Shown here in pieces: positions 1-9,224 of a stretch of DNA of 64,000 bases. Location: positions 372,001 through 436,000 of the forward strand of contig NZ_JAFNPF010000001.1 of the NCBI RefSeq assembly GCF_026535915.1, written 5' to 3'. The position numbers were made by a program, and so were the translations under genes. The first letter of the stretch is position 1. Every line of letters starts with the position of its first letter. The DNA comes from Snodgrassella sp945267035 (GTDB taxonomy: Bacteria > Pseudomonadota > Gammaproteobacteria > Burkholderiales > Neisseriaceae). Under the pieces are notes generated by a model that worked only from the letters and a program-made list of their open reading frames with translations, searched no databases and had not been told where the DNA came from.

Positions 1-2388
1 TGGGCAAAACAGAATGGTTGTCCGGTAGGACCGGGACGCGGATCCGGTGCCGGTTCTCTGGTGGCGTATTCATTGAAAATTACCGATCTGGATCCACTAC
101 GGTATAACTTACTGTTCGAACGGTTTTTGAATCCTGAGCGGGTGTCCATGCCTGACTTTGATATCGATTTCTGTCAAGAAAATCGCTGGCGAGTGATTCA
201 GTACGTGCGGCATAAATATGGTATTCCTGCTGTCAGCCAAATTGTCACCTTTGGTACCATGTCGTCAAAATCAGTGGTTCGTGATGTCGGTCGAGTATTG
301 GATTTGCCATTTGGTTTGTGCGATCGATTATCTAAGCTGATACCGGTTGAGGCAAATAAACCACTCAGCCTGACTAAAGCAATGGAAGCAGAGCCACAAA
401 TTAACCAATTGTTACGTGAAGAGGAAGCTGAAGAGCTGATGACGCTGGCGCTAAAGCTAGAGGATCTGACGCGCGGGTTGGGTATGCATGCTGGTGGTGT
501 GCTGATGGCACCGGGTAAGATTGCCGATTTCTGTCCGATATATCAAGCTAGTGGCGAAGATGCTTCGCCAGTGTCCATGCTTGATAAAGATGATGTGGAA
601 CAGATAGGTTTAGTGAAATTTGACTTTTTGGGCTTACGCAACCTGACTATTATTGAAATGGCACAGGACTTCATCTTCAAAACAACGGGTGAAAAGATAG
701 ATGTCAATCAGATTCCTTTAGATGATGCCGCGACTTATGCCAAAGTTTTTGCTCGGGGCAATACCACTGCGGTATTCCAGTTCGAGTCGGTGGGCATGAA
801 AAAAATGTTGGTAACGGCCAAACCAACTAAATTTGAAGAGATTATCGCATTTGTGGCGTTGTATCGACCCGGACCGATGGATCTGATCCCAGATTTTATC
901 CGGCGTATGCATGGTGAAGAAAAAGTAGAGTATCTCCATCCATTTCTGGAACCTGTGCTAGATTCTACTTACGGCATTATGGTGTATCAGGAGCAGGTGA
1001 TGCAGGCGGCTCAGGTGTGTGGCGGATATACACTTGGCGGTGCGGATTTATTGCGCCGCGCCATGGGTAAGAAAAAAGTGGAAGAAATGGTGAAACATCG
1101 CGCCATTTTTGAAGCTGGTGCTGCTGAAAAAGGGATTGATAAAAACACGGCTAATGAAATTTTCAACTACATGGAAAAATTTGCCGGTTATGGTTTCAAT
1201 AAATCCCATGCTGCAGCTTATGCTTTGGTTTCTTATCAAACAGCGTGGCTAAAATGTCATTATCTGGCCGAATATCTGGCCGCAACCATGTCCAGTGAAT
1301 TGACCAATACCGATCAGTTGAAAATTTTTGTGGATGACGGTCTGGATAACGGCATAACCTTTTTACCACCCAGTGTTAATCACTCTGAATATCGCTTTAT
1401 GCCTGATAATAACAAGCAGATCCGTTATGGTTTAGGTGCCATTAAGGGAACAGGTGAGGGGGCGGTAGAAGCGATTGTTCAGGCTCGCAAACTGGGCGGT
1501 GCTTTTACTGATCTGTTTGATTTTTGTCAGCGTGTTGATCGTCAACATTTGAACCGACGAACCATGGAAGCTTTGGTGCGTGCAGGTGCATTCGATGAAC
1601 TCAACGACAATCGAGCGCAATTGCTCGCTAACATTAGTTTGGCCATCGAAAATGCTGAACAGCAGGCAGCAAATGCTAATCAGGGCGGGTTATTTGATAT
1701 GGTCGAAGATGCCATTGAGCCCTTGCAGATGATTGAAGTAAAACCATGGACACTGGCACAAAAGCTGGCGGAAGAAAAACAGGCCATGGGTTTTTATTTT
1801 TCCGGACATCCGTTTGAGCCATATGCCGATAAAGTGCGCGCACTGGTCAGCAGTAAACTTTCCACCCTCAAACCTTCAAATAATAAACAAAAGCTAGCAG
1901 GGTTTGTCACATCAGTACGCTATATCATCGGTAAACGGGGTAAGTTTGCAGTGGTATTGCTCGAGGATGGCAGTGCCAAACAAGAGGTGGTTGTAGCCGG
2001 TCAAGCCTTAGAAGAGTATGGGCAATATCTCAAAGCAGATCAGGTGCTGGTGATGGAGTGTAAAGTGGCGGTGGATGAGTATAACGGGGGTGAAGGGCTT
2101 CGTATTACTGCCGATAATGCGTTTACCCTAACTGAAGCCAGCGCTCGAGCAGCACGCAGTTTGTATTTGCAAGTGGCTGCAGATACATCAGTAAGCCAAT
2201 TGGCTTCTCTACTGCAACCCTACCGCGAAGAATCTAATAGACATATTCCCATTAAATTCTGCTGTCAAAATTCTCACGCCTATGGCGAATTAAGTACACC
2301 AACTAAGTGGTTGATTTATTTGGATGGTCAGTTGCTGGAAAATTTACATGAATTAATAGGCGAAGAGGCAGTGCAGGTACATTATTAA
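1..2388 (+). CDS. dnaE: DNA polymerase III alpha subunit, C-terminal part (5' end outside window)
   Basis: This is the replicative polymerase catalytic subunit, which extends DNA within the Pol III holoenzyme. The reading frame is open from base 1, so the gene begins before the window; the GTG at 61 is internal. The first bases encode the conserved GPGRGSGAGSLVAYSL block of the C-family polymerase core. It is followed by PDFDIDF, which carries two of the catalytic aspartates, and by KFDFLGL, which carries the third. The PHP domain expected at the N-terminus is missing only because of the window edge. The C-terminal part holds the helix-hairpin-helix/finger region and an OB-fold-like segment (about 1890-2090, FVTSVRYIIGKRGKFAVV). 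About 795 residues are visible. Family assignment is very secure. No terminator is obvious after the TAA. Confidence 0.98.
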   Translation, partial: WAKQNGCPVGPGRGSGAGSLVAYSLKITDLDPLRYNLLFERFLNPERVSMPDFDIDFCQENRWRVIQYVRHKYGIPAVSQIVTFGTMSSKSVVRDVGRVLDLPFGLCDRLSKLIPVEANKPLSLTKAMEAEPQINQLLREEEAEELMTLALKLEDLTRGLGMHAGGVLMAPGKIADFCPIYQASGEDASPVSMLDKDDVEQIGLVKFDFLGLRNLTIIEMAQDFIFKTTGEKIDVNQIPLDDAATYAKVFARGNTTAVFQFESVGMKKMLVTAKPTKFEEIIAFVALYRPGPMDLIPDFIRRMHGEEKVEYLHPFLEPVLDSTYGIMVYQEQVMQAAQVCGGYTLGGADLLRRAMGKKKVEEMVKHRAIFEAGAAEKGIDKNTANEIFNYMEKFAGYGFNKSHAAAYALVSYQTAWLKCHYLAEYLAATMSSELTNTDQLKIFVDDGLDNGITFLPPSVNHSEYRFMPDNNKQIRYGLGAIKGTGEGAVEAIVQARKLGGAFTDLFDFCQRVDRQHLNRRTMEALVRAGAFDELNDNRAQLLANISLAIENAEQQAANANQGGLFDMVEDAIEPLQMIEVKPWTLAQKLAEEKQAMGFYFSGHPFEPYADKVRALVSSKLSTLKPSNNKQKLAGFVTSVRYIIGKRGKFAVVLLEDGSAKQEVVVAGQALEEYGQYLKADQVLVMECKVAVDEYNGGEGLRITADNAFTLTEASARAARSLYLQVAADTSVSQLASLLQPYREESNRHIPIKFCCQNSHAYGELSTPTKWLIYLDGQLLENLHELIGEEAVQVHY

Positions 2389-2778
2389 ACGAGCTTATAA
2401 AACAACCTTAATCAGTTGGTAGCGGTTGCTAAATTTGCAGGCATTTATACTAAATACATAATATTGACTGATTTGGTTTATACCTTAAGTTTGTTTCATG
2501 CACATGAATGAGAGAGTAAAACAGATCATGAGCTAGTCTTAAAGATTACGAAAAAAAGGCGGATTTATATAGATACTGCTGCTTATGCGATTGGAGTTAA
2601 TGCAGGGGCTAAATAGCGGCATCAATAGGATGAGATTTTGATTTAAAAGTGGCTATGAGTTTAAAATCTATCATCAATCCAGTATCTTCAACATATGTTT
2701 TGTTTCTTTCGGTGATAGCAGGAACTCTATTAACAGGATGACCTACAGTTGTAATTTGATCATTTATATAGTTTGATA
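2389..2778. other. gene-free stretch after dnaE
   Basis: This AT-rich gap has no recognisable gene, RNA or strong hairpin. Its only coding-like content is the 28-codon frame at 2655-2741, listed separately. Confidence 0.5.
2655..2741 (+). pseudogene. possible truncated membrane-protein fragment
   Basis: A 28-codon frame begins with ATG (MSLKSIINPVSSTYVLFLSV, then IAGTLLTG) and stops at TGA. The composition resembles the start of a membrane protein with one hydrophobic segment. It lies just upstream of the small membrane protein at 2779. It may be a broken gene start, a tiny membrane peptide or chance; there is no family evidence. Confidence 0.2.
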
Positions 2779-3234
2779 ATGAACATATTATTTTTTATAT
2801 TATCAGTAGCCTTATTTTACTTTGTCTCTTTTAAACTACCTCCCAATTACCCTAAAAGAAAATTATGCATATATTTAGGAAGTTCCTTAATTTTAATTCC
2901 TTTAGCTTTTTTTCTAACATTGAAAATAATATATGCATTAGTAAATTATTCAGGAGTTACAGAACTGACTGCTTCATTTATCTGTGATTTTTTGATCAAA
3001 CTAACGATGACATTAATTACCATATCATTGGTAAATTTAGCTAGTTTAATTGTTGCTGATTTAATGATTGATAATTCAATCATGTTTCATCAAAAATATA
3101 ACACTGCTAACCTAAATAAAAATCCAGTAAAATTTGTCTTAGCAAATAAAGAAAAAATAAAAATCGCTTTTAAAATATTCTTTATGTTAGGAGCTTGTTT
3201 AGGATTTTATGGTATTTGGCTAGACTCAAACTAA
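2779..3234 (+). CDS. hypothetical integral membrane protein (151 aa)
   Basis: I do not recognise this protein. A TTG six bases upstream is in frame, but the ATG at 2779 is the more natural start (MNILFFILSVALFYF). Hydrophobic stretches suggest about four membrane helices: residues 1-17, 28-52, 66-95 and 131-147. Between helices 3 and 4 lies a basic, polar loop (NLNKNPVKFVLANKEKIK). Composition is strongly AT-rich and rich in Ile, Leu, Phe, Asn and Lys, more so than in dnaE beside it. This is typical of an accessory gene. It stands alone: the flanking genes are unrelated and no operon is evident. Function is unknown. Confidence 0.6.
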   Translation: MNILFFILSVALFYFVSFKLPPNYPKRKLCIYLGSSLILIPLAFFLTLKIIYALVNYSGVTELTASFICDFLIKLTMTLITISLVNLASLIVADLMIDNSIMFHQKYNTANLNKNPVKFVLANKEKIKIAFKIFFMLGACLGFYGIWLDSN

Positions 3235-3412
3235 ATACTAAATAAAAATTTAACTTTTGCTCATATTATGATAATAATAAATCCTAAATTGATTAATCAA
3301 TACAAATCCACGTATTGATGAAACTAAAAAAGGGTTGCCGTAGTCGAGCAAATACCTATAGAACTGCAAAATAGCTGATGATTAGCGAGAATTTTAAGGG
3401 TTAGTATAAACG

Positions 3413-3757
3413 TTGTTATCACAAGTCATTATTAATGCATTACCATGTTTACCACAGCAAAAAGGTGACTGGAGTGTTTACTTGTTGTTGTGTAAGAATG
3501 AGGCTTTTTATTGCGGAATTAGCAACAGAGTAAAAATACGCTGGCAGGCGCATTTAGCAGGAAAAGGTGCGCGTTATACGCGTATGCATCCACCTAAACA
3601 AATGAGACTCGTGTGTCAAAACTTGAGTAAAACAGTTGCTGCACGATGTGAATATCAGCTCAAACAACTTAATGCAGCTGAAAAAGCCAATTTATGGGCA
3701 TTACTGGATGATTTTAAACCGGATCAGGTCATCGATAGTCAGTCGTTGCTTGCCTAA
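3413..3757 (+). CDS. GIY-YIG nuclease-superfamily protein, YhbQ/UPF0213-like
   Basis: This small protein of 114 residues is built around a single GIY-YIG-type fold. The segment WSVYLLLCKNEAFYCGISN holds the two motif halves in modified form (VYLL and YCGISN). It is followed by the arginine-containing helix (VKIRWQAHLAGKGARYTR) that is normal for this family. Length and layout match the stand-alone YhbQ/UPF0213 group, whose cellular role is poorly defined; DNA-damage roles have been proposed for relatives. The start appears to be TTG, with an AAGGG-type ribosome site about ten bases upstream, and no in-frame ATG precedes the domain. It converges with the L,D-transpeptidase gene, 28 bp away. 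Confidence 0.85.
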   Translation: MLSQVIINALPCLPQQKGDWSVYLLLCKNEAFYCGISNRVKIRWQAHLAGKGARYTRMHPPKQMRLVCQNLSKTVAARCEYQLKQLNAAEKANLWALLDDFKPDQVIDSQSLLA

Positions 3758-3785
3758 AGCTAGCCTGAGCCGGTGATAAAAATCA

Positions 3786-4754
3786 TTACATCAGATTATC
3801 AAAACCTTGATTGCTATTATTGCGTTGAGCTTTAGCTTTAGGAATGATTGGTTTGATCGGTTTCTCCCATTGCTCAGGTTTGTTATCTGAATCTTCATTC
3901 ACTTCAACGCTGTTGCCTTCTGGAGCAACCTGAGCAGGATTAACCCATACTGGGTTAGTCAGTTTGACAATCGCGCCAATTCCTTCGGTCCATTGCAAGG
4001 AATTAAGCGTGCCTTTTACCTTGGTTTTACCTGCTGAACAGCTAATACACGTCAACACCCCACTAGGTTTAGCTATTAATGCATTCAATCGGTTCTGATT
4101 AACATTTAGTTTATGCGACTGTGCCCATGAATTGATACTGCTATTGAGTTTGGATTTATTCAAAGAGCGTTTATTATAAGGATCACGATAAATGGCCACC
4201 CAGATATCGTTATCTCCATCTACATTGACTGAAGCTTGTTGATAGATTACCGCTGCATCTGAGCCACTTTTAACTGTGCCCGCAAAATCCAATGCATTTT
4301 TACTATGTAGGCGCACGCAACCATGGCTGCGAACCCCAGGAACACTACTGGGCGCATTGGTACCATGGATACCCAGACCAAGCTTTGGTTCACCCAAACG
4401 CACAAAAACAGGTCCTAACGGATTTTTAGGGCCTGGAGGAACTGATTTGACCACCGTCTTGCCGCCCGCTGCCATTTCTCTTTGAATGCTGACCGGTACA
4501 CTCCATGTTGGATTGCGTATTTTTGCACCAATTTTATATTTACCCAATGGAGTTTGCGTACGTATTTTACCCACAGCAATTGGGTAAGTTTTAATCAATT
4601 TTCCGTCCTGAAAAAGAAAAAGGCGTAATTGCGGAACATTCAGAATCACTTGCTGACCCTGTGCAGGAACAGAAAAATCAGGTAATGGAACAGCAGCAAA
4701 CGCACTTGAAGATATCATCAATGTAGACAATGCATAAAAAGTTGGTTTAATCAT
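3786..4754 (-). CDS. periplasmic L,D-transpeptidase (YkuD domain)
   Basis: This enzyme forms or edits 3-3 peptidoglycan crosslinks or attaches proteins to the cell wall, acting in the periplasm. Starting at the ATG at 4754, the protein has 322 residues and a clear signal peptide (MIKPTFYALSTLMISSSAFA). An in-frame ATG at 4799 would bury that signal, so the shorter start is preferred. The YkuD domain follows directly (VILNVPQLRLFLFQDGKL). It carries the catalytic signature with HGTNAP and SHGCVRL, the nucleophile Cys being at about residue 146. The C-terminal third has no assigned domain. It contains a CISC pair (TCISCSAGK) and a basic, proline-rich tail (KPIKPIIPKAK). The general ErfK/YbiS-type family is secure; the exact subfamily is not. 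Confidence 0.9.
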   Translation of the reverse strand: MIKPTFYALSTLMISSSAFAAVPLPDFSVPAQGQQVILNVPQLRLFLFQDGKLIKTYPIAVGKIRTQTPLGKYKIGAKIRNPTWSVPVSIQREMAAGGKTVVKSVPPGPKNPLGPVFVRLGEPKLGLGIHGTNAPSSVPGVRSHGCVRLHSKNALDFAGTVKSGSDAAVIYQQASVNVDGDNDIWVAIYRDPYNKRSLNKSKLNSSINSWAQSHKLNVNQNRLNALIAKPSGVLTCISCSAGKTKVKGTLNSLQWTEGIGAIVKLTNPVWVNPAQVAPEGNSVEVNEDSDNKPEQWEKPIKPIIPKAKAQRNNSNQGFDNLM

Positions 4755-5228
4755 TATGAATAATATTCCATTATGGCTATATATACTGGGCGTAATCATA
4801 ACTTAAATTAATGGCTAATGTGAGAAAATATAAAGTTTTTTTAGCAAAAAACCATAATATTCCGTCTTAAACTGATCTAATACCCATTAATTGATCCCTA
4901 TGGCTTTAATAATCTTTACATTATCGCTTGGTTATTGCTAATTTATTATGGATAGATAGAGCTCAATTAATGCATGATTTTTGCTTTCAGTCATGAACAA
5001 ATGATTGCATGAGTAAATTAAATAACCATAACAAGCAAAATGTCATCTATACGCGAAAACTTAATGGTAAAACATGATGATTGAGCCCATTTATCATGTC
5101 CTGCAGATTCTTTGACAAGTCATGACCAACTAATAGAGAATGCTTAAAACATTTAGTTTTCGTGACGATTTAATCAGCAAAAATTATATAATCCATTTTT
5201 TGGGAATAAGAAGTATTAAGGATTTTGT
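4755..5228. other. divergent intergenic region between L,D-transpeptidase and rlmD
   Basis: This gap separates two divergently read genes and must contain both promoters. It is AT-rich. An AAGGA ribosome site at about 5218-5222 precedes the TTG start of rlmD. I see no other gene or clear operator. Confidence 0.5.
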
Positions 5229-6557
5229 TTGGAACAAAAAAATATTGCTCTGATTGCAGACTGGAATCAGGAAGGTAAAGGCGTAGCCAGAGTTGACGGC
5301 AAAGTTGTGTTTATAGAGGGGGCATTGCCTGGAGAAATAGTTCAGTGGCAGCCGACTCGAATCAAGAAATCCTATGCCGAAGGTAAAATTAAGCATTTGC
5401 TGAAACCCAGTACTGCTCGAGTAAGCCCACCATGCCAATATTATGCTCATTGCGGCGGATGCAGTTGTCAACATATTGAATTTTCCACCCAAGTCGCACT
5501 TAAACAACGTGCATGGCTTAATCAAATGCAGCGGCTTGGTAAAGTTCAACCAGCAGAATTAATCGCCCCAATTTATGGTTGGCCGTGGCATTATCGTGAG
5601 CGGGTTACCTTATCCGTCGGATATAAGCACAAACAATTACAAATAGGATTTAGATCGCGTAATAGTCATGAAATTGTGGACATCAGTGGATGTTTGATCT
5701 TACCTAACATCGTCTCCAATGCTCTGCCTGTGATTAAAGCATATTTGCAGCGATGGCCTGAAGGTAGATTGCGCAGTATCGCTATCAATCAGGGAAATGA
5801 GGTTATCGCCCTGACATTGCACGCTGAGCACATCAATTCCACCATGCGGCAAATAGCCAACGAGCTAATCGAGCAACTTCAACATCAAACTAAAATGCCG
5901 TGGCAATGGTGGCATGGTGATGGGGGACAAACTCATTTACAACATGATTCTAAGTCTACACCCACCCTTTCTTATACTTTGCCTGAATATCAAATTCATA
6001 TTTCGTTTACACCGAGTGATTTTACCCAAGTTAATCGGACTACCAATGCATTAATGGTGCACAGAGCAATGCAATGGCTTCAACCGCAGCGAGGCGAAAG
6101 CATTATTGACTGGTTTTGCGGTTTAGGAAATTTCAGTTTACCGATTGCGCGCTTAGGAGCAAAAGTTACAGGAGTAGAAGGGATGGCACTGATGTGCCAG
6201 CAAGCTCAGGAAAATGCGCATGCTAATGGTTTAGCCGACTACACCAAGTTCTATCAGGCTGATCTGTTTGATATTTCAGCTAAACAGATACAGCAATTGG
6301 GCTATGCGCACAAATGGTTACTCGATCCTCCTCGAGCAGGAGCCCAACAATTGATTAGTGCATTAGCTCAATTAGACATAAAACAACTCCCCAAAAGAAT
6401 TGTCTATATTTCTTGTGATCCGGCTACTTTGGCGCGAGATGTCCATTTACTGGTGCAACGAGGCTACCACTATCGTGCTGGCGGAATCATGAATCTTTTT
6501 GCTCAGACTGCACATCTAGAATCACTGGCCATATTTGATTGGCATGATCATAAATGA
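5229..6557 (+). CDS. rlmD: 23S rRNA (uracil-1939-C5)-methyltransferase
   Basis: RlmD methylates U1939 of 23S rRNA using S-adenosylmethionine. The 442-residue protein has the family order. An N-terminal TRAM domain comes first (IALIADWNQEGKGVARVDGK). Next are the iron-sulfur cysteines (CQYYAHCGGC, with a fourth Cys in DISGCLIL). The Rossmann methyltransferase has its SAM motif IIDWFCGLGNFSLP. The nucleophile motif is RIVYISCDPATLARD. The start is TTG, supported by AAGGA about six bases upstream; the first residues MEQKNIAL fit the normal N-terminus. It is monocistronic as far as can be seen, with large gaps on both sides. Identification is secure; the split from the RlmC/RlmD/TrmA relatives rests on the TRAM domain and the four-Cys cluster. 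Confidence 0.94.
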   Translation: MEQKNIALIADWNQEGKGVARVDGKVVFIEGALPGEIVQWQPTRIKKSYAEGKIKHLLKPSTARVSPPCQYYAHCGGCSCQHIEFSTQVALKQRAWLNQMQRLGKVQPAELIAPIYGWPWHYRERVTLSVGYKHKQLQIGFRSRNSHEIVDISGCLILPNIVSNALPVIKAYLQRWPEGRLRSIAINQGNEVIALTLHAEHINSTMRQIANELIEQLQHQTKMPWQWWHGDGGQTHLQHDSKSTPTLSYTLPEYQIHISFTPSDFTQVNRTTNALMVHRAMQWLQPQRGESIIDWFCGLGNFSLPIARLGAKVTGVEGMALMCQQAQENAHANGLADYTKFYQADLFDISAKQIQQLGYAHKWLLDPPRAGAQQLISALAQLDIKQLPKRIVYISCDPATLARDVHLLVQRGYHYRAGGIMNLFAQTAHLESLAIFDWHDHK

Positions 6558-7810
6558 TGATTAAGGCTTATTACATTTCATGCTGTAGGTGAATTTTAAT
6601 ATCGTTGATAGAGCAAAATTGATTTACACAATTGGCAACATGATGAAAATTGAAATTAAATCGTTTATATTTTTTGGCTATTGATTGTTTTTTGGTCAAT
6701 GTGCAGCAATGAATAGCCTGCGACAAGTTGCCAGTAAAGGAAGCTAATTAAAGGCTGACATATTTGAGGTGTAGATTATCCTTCCTATATTGATTTATCT
6801 CCCTTAGTGACATCAAGCCAGCTTATTCTAAAGCCATTTCTGCTGTAATAAATAGAATAATTCTATTTAGGAAAATGGTCGACAGCATGTTTAACCAACG
6901 ATGTTATTTTACTGCTTTGTTGAGCATATATGGGTTTAATCAATTAAAAATCATCATATTCATGCTCAGACAATAAAACTTTATTTACTGTAAATTGAGG
7001 ATAATCATCTGCAGCGGCAGACATAGCTCATAAATGGCAAATTGACGCTATCGGTGACCTCTAATTTTTCCAATCATCTTTCGTTCTGTCCTTCTTCGCA
7101 ACTCAACTTACAATTAGCGCACAAGCTTAGTGTGCGTACCAAAAAAAGAATCCAACTCATTTATATATGATCTTGTTTAGCGCTCAATAAAATTATAGTT
7201 GATAATTCAATATTGTATAGTTACGATCTTGATTCAACTTGCTGATATTTCAACAAATATTCGAAGAAAATCAACCTGATTATTTTGGTATAATCCATGT
7301 AAAATGCTTGATGCTGAACCAACTAAAATGTTCATGGTAAATAGAAATTTAAAGGAAACTTAGCACCACATACATTCACATCACTAGTCAATGTGACCGT
7401 ATCAATGCGGCATGATGGTATAAATTCATGCAATAAAAAAAGTGAAACTGATTCAATTATTTGATTAATCCTCAAGACCATGTGTGTTACCAGGCTGATT
7501 GTTCTGCAGCGGGTACCGCTCAGACAGCTGGAAATGAAATTGCTATTGGCAGGGTTAAGAATAACCATTAACTCTATTATTGATACGCTGATATCCACGG
7601 TGTGCTTATCAATAACAAAAGAGTGTTAAAATTCAAACTGGTGGACTGTAAATTGTTGAAATGGAATGAATGCAGATAGATTGTGGTCGTTTGTTAGGGC
7701 AAAGATGCGTCATTGCTTACTTGGTAAAATAAATAATTTGATTTAACAGCTTTATCGAAAAAATTTTATGCATTGATTTTTGACAGGAAGCTAAAACGGA
7801 GAATACGAAG
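6558..7810. other. 1.25-kb gene-free stretch
   Basis: No intact gene, tRNA or strong terminator is visible. A short coding-like frame on the forward strand (about 7465-7570, reading DCSAAGTAQTAGNEIAIG before a stop) and an 88-codon reverse frame over the same bases (7332-7598) have no recognisable homology. They may mark a decayed gene. The last 100 bases must contain the yceI promoter. Confidence 0.45.
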
Positions 7811-8386
7811 ATGAATATTTTGAAACCTTTATTGATGGTGCTTTTAGCCGGTGTTGCCGTGCCATCCATATCAGCAGAATATAAAATTGATCCCTTACAT
7901 ACCAATGCTCGATTCACATTGGATCACTTTGCTACTTCTAGTAATGTTGGCGGTTTTTATAATTTGAATGGCAGCGTGCACTATGATGCTGCAGCTAAAA
8001 CTGGATCGGTAAATATTATGATTCCTTTAACCACTTTATCCACTGGACGCCCTAAGTTTGATGAGCATCTACAAAGTAAAGAATTTTTTAATATGACGCA
8101 TTATCCAACCATTCGTTTTAGCTCTGATCATTGGATTTTTGATAGGAAGGGTAAAGTGAGAGCAGTGCGAGGGCAATTAACCATGCTAGTGCAAACTCAT
8201 CCTGTCACCTTAAAAGCCAATAAATTTAATTGTTATCATAGTCCGCTAGCGGCGACAGAAGTTTGTGGCGGGGATTTTGAAGGAATAATCGATCGCTCAC
8301 AGTGGGGAATCAATGCCTATCTTAACGAAATTCCGGCTAGCAGATATGTCAAATTAAATATTCAAGTTGAGGCAATGAAACAATAA
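7811..8386 (+). CDS. YceI-family periplasmic protein
   Basis: YceI proteins are secreted lipocalin-like barrels that bind isoprenoid or other lipid ligands in the periplasm. This 191-residue protein begins with a signal peptide (MNILKPLLMVLLAGVAVPSI, cleavage after SISA). It then shows the family hallmarks: YKIDPLHTNARFTLDHF at the mature N-terminus, the central FDEHLQSKEFFNMTHYPTI, and a C-terminal IDRSQWGINAYL. Length agrees with the family. A CGGAG-type ribosome site precedes the ATG. Two Cys residues (FNCYHS and EVCGGDF) could form a periplasmic disulfide. It stands alone, with no cytochrome b561 partner beside it, although that pairing is common elsewhere. Confidence 0.92.
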   Translation: MNILKPLLMVLLAGVAVPSISAEYKIDPLHTNARFTLDHFATSSNVGGFYNLNGSVHYDAAAKTGSVNIMIPLTTLSTGRPKFDEHLQSKEFFNMTHYPTIRFSSDHWIFDRKGKVRAVRGQLTMLVQTHPVTLKANKFNCYHSPLAATEVCGGDFEGIIDRSQWGINAYLNEIPASRYVKLNIQVEAMKQ

Positions 8387-8420
8387 ATGGATGGTGCTTC
8401 AAGCTTTGGCGCTTTTTAAT

Positions 8421-8442
8421 ACCTACCTGCTCAAAGGTGGGT
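8421..8442 (+). terminator. hairpin after yceI, possible weak terminator
   Basis: ACCTACCT and AGGTGGGT pair over 8 bp (one G-U) around a GCTCAA loop. The stem is flanked by TTTTT before and AAAAA after, which can extend it. There is no T-run after the stem on the forward strand, so termination is uncertain. Confidence 0.35.
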
Positions 8443-8618
8443 AAAAAGTGTGAAAAAGAGTAGGGGAATAAATCTACATTTATTTAATTATTCGGGCAAG
8501 AAAATGAATCATGAAGCTGAAACACGGCTTAAATAAGTTTTAATTTAATTCAATAAACAAATAAGATGTTTTTTGCCAATGAGACTAAATTTTTTATTAG
8601 GAAAACATATAAATCAAA

Positions 8619-9224
8619 ATGAATAAAATTGAAAAAAATAGTGTCGATGACAACTTTGCATATTATGTACTAGAGCGTGATTCTGGTCATTCCTATCCTT
8701 TAATTATGTGTGATCCTGATTCGGAACATACGGAAGAATATCTATATGATTACGAAAATGAAAAAATTCTCAAACCAGAAGTAATGGAATTTACCTTTAG
8801 TGAACCCTATTTTGCTCGCCCAGTCATTGGAGATTATTTTTCCCAACCTGAATCAGTAATCTCAGATAAGTTAAAAAAAATATTGTCTTCACTCAATATA
8901 TTTGGAATTCAACTAATTCCAGCTATGATTACAAGTAATAAAGGTGATATTTTTAAGGATTACTTTTATATACATATTTATAATATGATTAATGCAATGG
9001 ATAAACTAAACTCTAAATTTGACGAAGGGGATGATTGCTATTTTATCGATAAATTTAAGCTTGATGAAAATATTCTAAAAAATATTCCATTAGAAGAAAG
9101 ATTAATTTTTAAATTAGGAGAAGATCACACAATAATGCTTTATCACCGATCTATAGTTGAAGCATTAATGACTGTTAAACCAACTGGTTTAAAATTTATT
9201 AAAGTAGAAGATTGGCATATTTAA
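8619..9224 (+). CDS. Imm11-like (DUF1629) orphan immunity protein
   Basis: This is a soluble, acidic protein of 201 residues with no signal peptide or membrane segment. The overall pattern fits the Imm11/DUF1629 family of polymorphic-toxin immunity proteins. An N-terminal variable part comes first. Then comes a helix-rich block starting VISDKLKKILSSLNIFGIQL, then a strand-rich block (KDYFYIHIYNMINAMD). The end is the typical IVEALMTVKPTGLKFIKVE. Such proteins sit in the cytoplasm and neutralise a cognate toxin. No toxin gene, Rhs or CdiA tip, or secretion gene is next to it, so it would be an orphan. The assignment rests on pattern recognition and could be checked by a profile search. Codon usage is AT-rich, as expected for a transferred accessory gene. 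Confidence 0.55.
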   Translation: MNKIEKNSVDDNFAYYVLERDSGHSYPLIMCDPDSEHTEEYLYDYENEKILKPEVMEFTFSEPYFARPVIGDYFSQPESVISDKLKKILSSLNIFGIQLIPAMITSNKGDIFKDYFYIHIYNMINAMDKLNSKFDEGDDCYFIDKFKLDENILKNIPLEERLIFKLGEDHTIMLYHRSIVEALMTVKPTGLKFIKVEDWHI

